From DASWKG01 sp036396755 (GTDB taxonomy: Bacteria; Actinomycetota; UBA4738; CALAEC01): a stretch of DNA of 10,251 nt. Location: NCBI GenBank assembly GCA_036396755.1, contig DASWKG010000013.1, forward strand, positions 1 to 10,251, written 5' to 3'. Made by a program: the position numbers and the translations under genes. Below the pieces are notes generated by a model, which saw only the letters and a list, made by a program, of their open reading frames with translations, searched no databases and was not told the DNA's origin. Positions 6,575 to 10,251 of the stretch are shown here, in pieces. Positions within the stretch are counted from its first letter, which is position 1, and each line of letters begins with the position of its first letter.

Positions 6575-7821
6575 CGAGGACGGAGCTCACGGATCTCCTG
6601 GACGCTGCCCGTGAGGCCGCCCGCCGTCTCTCGGCGATCCCGCCCGAGACCAAGAGCGAGGCCCTTCGCGCGATGGCCGCCGCGCTCGAGGCGCACGCCG
6701 CCGAGATCATCCCCGAGAACGAGCGAGACCTGGCGCGGGCCCGCGAGGGCGGCGCCACCGAGGCCGTCCTCGACCGCCTCGCGCTCGACGAGGAGCGCAT
6801 CCGCGCCATGGCCGAGGCCGTCCGGGACATCGCCGAGCTGCCCGATCCCGTCGGGGACGTGCTGGAGGAGCGAACCGCTCCGAACGGCCTCAGGATCCGC
6901 AAGGTCCGCGTGCCGCTCGGCGTGATCGGCGTGATCTACGAGGGGCGTCCCAACGTGACGGTCGACGCGGCCGCGCTTGCGGTGCGGTCGGGCAACGCGG
7001 TCGTGCTCCGCGGCTCGAGCATCGCCGAGCGGTCGAACGCGACGCTCGCGTCGATCATCCAGGCGGCCGGCGAGGCGGCCGGGCTTCCCCCGGCGACGAT
7101 CCAGGCGGTGCCCGCGACGCGCGAGAGCGCCCGCGAGCTGATGCGCGCGCGCGGCCGGATCGACCTCCTGATCCCGCGCGGCGGGAACGACCTCATCCAG
7201 ACCGTCGTCACCGAGTCGCTCGTGCCGGTGGTCGAGACCGGCATCGGCAACTGCCACGTCTACGTCGACCGGGCGGCCGACCTCGAGAAGGCGCTCCGGA
7301 TCCTCGTGAACGCCAAGGTGCAGCGGCCCGGGGTGTGCAATGCGGCCGAGTCGTTCCTCGTGCACCGCGACGTCGCCGACGAGTTCCTGCCGAAGGCGCT
7401 CGCCGCGCTGCGCGAGCACGGCGTGACGGTGTACGGCGACGAGGCCGTTCGCTCCTTCGGCGACGAGGTCCTCCCCGCGACCGACGAGGAGTACCGGGCC
7501 GAGTTCCTCGACCTGCGCATCTCCGGACGGGTGGTCGACTCGCTGGACGAGGCGCTGGCCCACATCCGCGAGTACGGCACCCTGCACACCGAGGCCATCG
7601 TCACCGAGGACCACGGGGCGGCGGAGCGATTCGTCGAGGGGGTGGACGCCGCGGCGGTGATGGTGAACGCCTCCACCCGCTTCACCGACGGCGGCGAGTT
7701 CGGGATGGGCGCCGAGATCGGCATCTCGACCCAGAAGCTCCACGCCCGCGGCCCGATGGGCCTCCCCGAGCTGACGACGCACCAGTGGGTGGCGTGGGGC
7801 GACGGCCAGACCCGCGAGTAG
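6568..7821 (+). CDS. proA: Glutamate-5-semialdehyde dehydrogenase (gamma-glutamyl phosphate reductase)
   Basis: ProA reduces glutamyl-5-phosphate with NADPH to glutamate-5-semialdehyde, which cyclises toward proline. It commonly works in a complex with ProB, which passes on the unstable intermediate. The product has 417 residues, the usual length. It is an aldehyde-dehydrogenase-fold protein, with cofactor-side motifs GVIGVIYEGRPNVTVDAA and SGNAVVLRGSS and with LIPRGGNDLI. The catalytic Cys is C257 in QRPGVCNAAES. The C-terminal signature is VNASTRFTDGGEFGMGAEIG followed by HARGPMGLPELTT. The start is GTG at 6568, inside the last codons of proB, with little Shine-Dalgarno of its own, so it is probably coupled to proB translation. 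proC, the last proline gene, is not in the window. Confidence 0.96.
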   Translation: MVARTELTDLLDAAREAARRLSAIPPETKSEALRAMAAALEAHAAEIIPENERDLARAREGGATEAVLDRLALDEERIRAMAEAVRDIAELPDPVGDVLEERTAPNGLRIRKVRVPLGVIGVIYEGRPNVTVDAAALAVRSGNAVVLRGSSIAERSNATLASIIQAAGEAAGLPPATIQAVPATRESARELMRARGRIDLLIPRGGNDLIQTVVTESLVPVVETGIGNCHVYVDRAADLEKALRILVNAKVQRPGVCNAAESFLVHRDVADEFLPKALAALREHGVTVYGDEAVRSFGDEVLPATDEEYRAEFLDLRISGRVVDSLDEALAHIREYGTLHTEAIVTEDHGAAERFVEGVDAAAVMVNASTRFTDGGEFGMGAEIGISTQKLHARGPMGLPELTTHQWVAWGDGQTRE

Positions 7822-7855
7822 GGCGGAAATCCCCGGGACGCCCGGAACCCCGCCG

Positions 7856-7861
7856 TAGAAT
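7856..7861 (+). promoter_or_regulatory. Candidate leaderless promoter (-10) for nadD-LCP-rsfS
   Basis: TAGAAT lies in the 46-nt gap after proA and ends 6 nt before the nadD GTG at 7868. There is no Shine-Dalgarno before nadD. The spacing fits a leaderless start. No clear -35 hexamer is seen. Confidence 0.55.
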
Positions 7862-7867
7862 CGATCC

Positions 7868-8473
7868 GTGAGCCGCCGGCTCGGCATCATGGGAGGGACC
7901 TTCGACCCCATCCACCTCGGCCACCTCGTCACCGCGGAGGAGGCCCGATGGCAGTTCGACCTCGACGAGGTGCTGTTCGTCCCGACGGGCCGGCCCTGGA
8001 TGAAGGAGCACGAGGTCGTCTCCCCAGGCGAGGACCGCTATCTGATGACGATCATCGCGACCGCCAGCAACCCGCGCTTCCGCGTCTCGCGCATCGAGAT
8101 CGAGCGGGAGGGGAGCACCTACACCGTCGAGACGCTTCGGCGGATCCGGGACGAGTACGGGCCCGACACGGAGCTGTTCTTCGTCACCGGCGCCGACGCG
8201 ATCCTCGAGATCGTCAACTGGAAGGACGCCGAGGAGGCGCTCGGGCTGGCGCACTTCATCGCCGCGACCCGGCCCGGGTACGACCTGGCACGGTTCGAGG
8301 GGGGCGGCGCGGCCAGCCACCCGCGGGTCACGGTGATGAACATCCCGGCCCTCGCGATCTCGTCCACCGACATCCGCGAGCGGGTGCGCAAGGGACAGCC
8401 GATCCGCTACCTGGTCCCCGAGGGGGTCCAGATGCACATCGAGAAGGCCGGTCTCTACCGGCAGGAGGCATAG
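7868..8473 (+). CDS. nadD: Nicotinate-nucleotide adenylyltransferase
   Basis: NadD transfers AMP from ATP to nicotinic acid mononucleotide, giving deamido-NAD in NAD synthesis. The product has 201 residues, typical for the family. The nucleotidyltransferase signature is at the N-terminus: GIMGGTFDPIHLGHL, with H16 and H19 forming the HxxH-type motif. The second motif, ISSTDIRERV, starts at residue 164. The end, IRYLVPEGVQMHIEKAGLY, is also usual for NadD. The GTG at 7868 is chosen because it is only five residues before the first strand and sits 6 nt after the TAGAAT box. The LCP-type gene begins at the base right after the stop, and nadD next to rsfS is a common bacterial arrangement. Confidence 0.96.
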   Translation: MSRRLGIMGGTFDPIHLGHLVTAEEARWQFDLDEVLFVPTGRPWMKEHEVVSPGEDRYLMTIIATASNPRFRVSRIEIEREGSTYTVETLRRIRDEYGPDTELFFVTGADAILEIVNWKDAEEALGLAHFIAATRPGYDLARFEGGGAASHPRVTVMNIPALAISSTDIRERVRKGQPIRYLVPEGVQMHIEKAGLYRQEA

Positions 8474-9625
8474 GTGACCGAACGGCTCGACGAGCTGATC
8501 CGCGATATCCACCGCGTGTCCGGCGGCACCCCGCCGGAGCCGCCACCCAGGCCGCGGCGATCCCCACAGCCGAGTCGGAACGACCTCCGTCCTCCTGCCC
8601 GCGCGCGGAGGAGCCGTCGCGGCTGGTGGATCGCGCTTTCGCTCCTCGTCACGGGGGCGCTCGTCGCCGCCACCGTCGTGCTGGTCGAGACGCAGCGGCC
8701 CGAGGGAGGCTCCCCGGAGGCACCGGCCGGCGGGTGGGCGCCCGAGCAGCAGGTCTTCTCGTGGGCGATCTGGGACCCGCAGGCCGAGGAGGTCGGTCTC
8801 GCCGTGGTGCTCGCCGACGGTGGGCTTCCGCCGCTGGCGCTGGCGATCCCCTGGTACACGCAGGCGAGCGTGCCCGGCTACGGCCTCGACCTTCTGGGCG
8901 AGGCGGTGGACCTGCGGAGCCCCGACGTGGCGGCGGCAACCGTCGAGAACCTGCTCGGGGTGCAGGTCGACGCCTCGGCGGGATCCACACTGGTCGACCT
9001 CGCCGGGCTGGTGGACCGGCTGGGCGGCATCGAGGTCGAGAACCACACGGTCCATGGTGAGGCGTTCCTCTCGTACATCCGGCGCACGGTGGGGGACGAG
9101 GAGACCGAGGGCGAGCTCCGATTCATCCGCTGGCTGGAGGCGATCGGGGGGATCCTGCAAGCCGCCGAGGGCAACCCGGCCGCCCTCACCGGCCTGCCCC
9201 CCGGCGTGGCCGAGGGGCTCGCAGCGGCCGCCGGCACCGATGTCGTGACCTTCCCGGTCGAGTCGATCGGCTCCGGGCTCGCGGCTCCGATGGCCGAGCA
9301 GGTGGAGGGGCTCGTGGCGGATCGATTCGTCTCCTCCGCGGAGACGGATGCACGCCTCGTGGTGTTGAATGGGAACGGAAGCCTCGGGGTCGGCGAGCAG
9401 GTGGCCCGCCTCCTTGTGCCCGCGGGGTTCGAGCTGGTGTCGTCGCTCAACGCGCCGACGTTCGACGAGGAGGAGACGAAGATCGTGGCGGCCGACGAGG
9501 GGTTCCTGGACGAAGCCGAGCTGGCTCGCGAGCTGCTCGGCGTCGGGCAGGTCGTCCTCGGAGAGCAGCCCACGGGGGTGGCGGACGTGACGGTGCTGGT
9601 CGGGCAGGACTTCGGGGGTTCATGA
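8474..9625 (+). CDS. Membrane-anchored protein with degenerate LCP domain and LytR_C domain
   Basis: LytR-CpsA-Psr (LCP) proteins attach wall polymers from a lipid carrier to peptidoglycan outside the membrane. The product has 383 residues: a Pro/Arg-rich cytoplasmic start, one membrane helix (50-71, GWWIALSLLVTGALVAATVV), an extracellular LCP-like region (about 85-235), and a LytR_C domain (292-380, DARLVVLNGNGSLGVGEQVA, ETKIVAADEG). LCP likeness shows in VENLLGVQVDASAGSTLVDLAGLVDRLGGIEVE and in YIRRTVGDEETEGELRFIRW. The usual SIPRDT motif, whose Arg binds the pyrophosphate, reads AIPWYT (124-129), and the following loop is short, so activity in the classic reaction is doubtful. A GTG directly after the nadD stop, 5 nt after AGGAGG, sets the start. 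The ATGA overlap with rsfS implies coupling. The LytR_C call is strong; the degenerate-LCP call is from motif reading. Confidence 0.82.
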   Translation: MTERLDELIRDIHRVSGGTPPEPPPRPRRSPQPSRNDLRPPARARRSRRGWWIALSLLVTGALVAATVVLVETQRPEGGSPEAPAGGWAPEQQVFSWAIWDPQAEEVGLAVVLADGGLPPLALAIPWYTQASVPGYGLDLLGEAVDLRSPDVAAATVENLLGVQVDASAGSTLVDLAGLVDRLGGIEVENHTVHGEAFLSYIRRTVGDEETEGELRFIRWLEAIGGILQAAEGNPAALTGLPPGVAEGLAAAAGTDVVTFPVESIGSGLAAPMAEQVEGLVADRFVSSAETDARLVVLNGNGSLGVGEQVARLLVPAGFELVSSLNAPTFDEEETKIVAADEGFLDEAELARELLGVGQVVLGEQPTGVADVTVLVGQDFGGS

Positions 9626-10017
9626 CCGGTTCGCGCGAGCTGGCCGTCGCCGCGGCGCGAGCCGCCGCCGACAAACAGGCGGAGCACATCGTCATCCTCG
9701 ACGTCCGCGAGCTGATCGTGATCACCGACCACTTCGTGATCGCCAGCGGCGCCACCGATCGACAGGTGAACGCCATCGTCGACGGGATCGAGGAGGAGCT
9801 CCGCGGCCTCGGCGTGAAGCCGGTGCGCCGCGAGGGCCGCCGCGAGGGCCGGTGGGTCCTCCTGGACTTCATCGACATCGTCTGCCACGTCTTCCACGTC
9901 GAGGAGCGGGAGTACTACGACCTCGAGCGGCTCTGGAAGGACGCGCCGCGGGTGCCCTGGGAGGAGGGGTCCGAGGAGGCCGCCCCGTCCGAAGCCCGGC
10001 CCGCCTCCGGCAGCTGA
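9622..10017 (+). CDS. rsfS: Ribosomal silencing factor RsfS (Iojap family)
   Basis: RsfS binds protein L14 on the 50S subunit and blocks joining with 30S, lowering translation when nutrients are short. The product has 131 residues. The core (about 1-112) shows VILDVRELIVITDHFVIASG, ATDRQVNAIVDGIEEEL, and WVLLDFIDIVCHVFHVEERE followed by YYDLERLW. This is the full Iojap/DUF143 domain. The last 20 or so residues are an acidic then Ala/Ser/Pro-rich tail that is probably disordered. The ATG lies in an ATGA overlap with the stop of the preceding gene, so translation is likely coupled. The nadD to rsfS neighbourhood is conserved in many bacteria. The stop is TGA at 10015-10017. Confidence 0.96.
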   Translation: MTGSRELAVAAARAAADKQAEHIVILDVRELIVITDHFVIASGATDRQVNAIVDGIEEELRGLGVKPVRREGRREGRWVLLDFIDIVCHVFHVEEREYYDLERLWKDAPRVPWEEGSEEAAPSEARPASGS

Positions 10018-10024
10018 CGGTTCG

Positions 10025-10251
<227 letters not shown>

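Noticed and set aside
6448..7932. A 494-codon minus-strand frame opposite proA, and a similar one at 7682-9160 opposite nadD and the LCP-type gene
   Set aside because: Both are antisense shadows rich in Arg, Asp, His and Gly and cover confidently identified plus-strand genes.

Overview
The window is about 10.2 kb of very GC-rich DNA (roughly 70% by eye). Gene order is rodA (3' end) - RNase E/G - rplU - rpmA - [minus-strand gene] - obgE - proB - proA - nadD - LCP/LytR-type protein - rsfS - tRNA-Ala(GGC) - [minus-strand recombinase 3' end]. The order from RNase E/G to RsfS is the conserved block of Actinomycetota. Further support comes from GTG starts, starts that look leaderless, and an RNase E/G with its catalytic domain at the C-terminus. 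I infer an actinobacterium, possibly a deep-branching uncultured lineage because rodA sits directly beside RNase E/G. No species is claimed.

Left part (1-3767): the end of the elongation-type SEDS glycosyltransferase RodA, a leader of about 200 nt with strong stem-loops, an RNase E/G with a 295-residue Arg-rich disordered N-terminus, then ribosomal proteins L21 (with a nine-unit Lys-rich pentad tail) and L27. Middle (3722-4198): a compact unknown gene on the opposite strand, overlapping rpmA tail-to-tail and obgE head-to-head. Then obgE-proB-proA (ribosome-associated GTPase plus the first two steps of proline synthesis), joined by short overlaps. Right part (7868-10017): nadD, a membrane-anchored protein with a degenerate LCP domain plus a LytR_C domain, and rsfS, again tightly packed.

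Several units appear to start from their own promoter. TANNNT hexamers lie 6-8 nt before the start codons of rpmA, obgE and nadD, none of which has a convincing Shine-Dalgarno sequence. Similar hexamers lie before the tRNA and before the RNase E/G leader. The block is therefore probably several transcription units rather than one operon.

The right edge looks like accessory DNA. A minus-strand reading frame with serine-recombinase C-terminal features enters from the right and runs without a stop, antisense, through the whole tRNA-Ala gene. This suggests the end of an integrated element abutting the tRNA. Otherwise this is a housekeeping region. The less ordinary items are this tRNA/recombinase junction, the degenerate LCP protein, the nested unknown gene, the RNase E leader and the L21 tail. 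I saw no CRISPR array, insertion sequence or defence operon.
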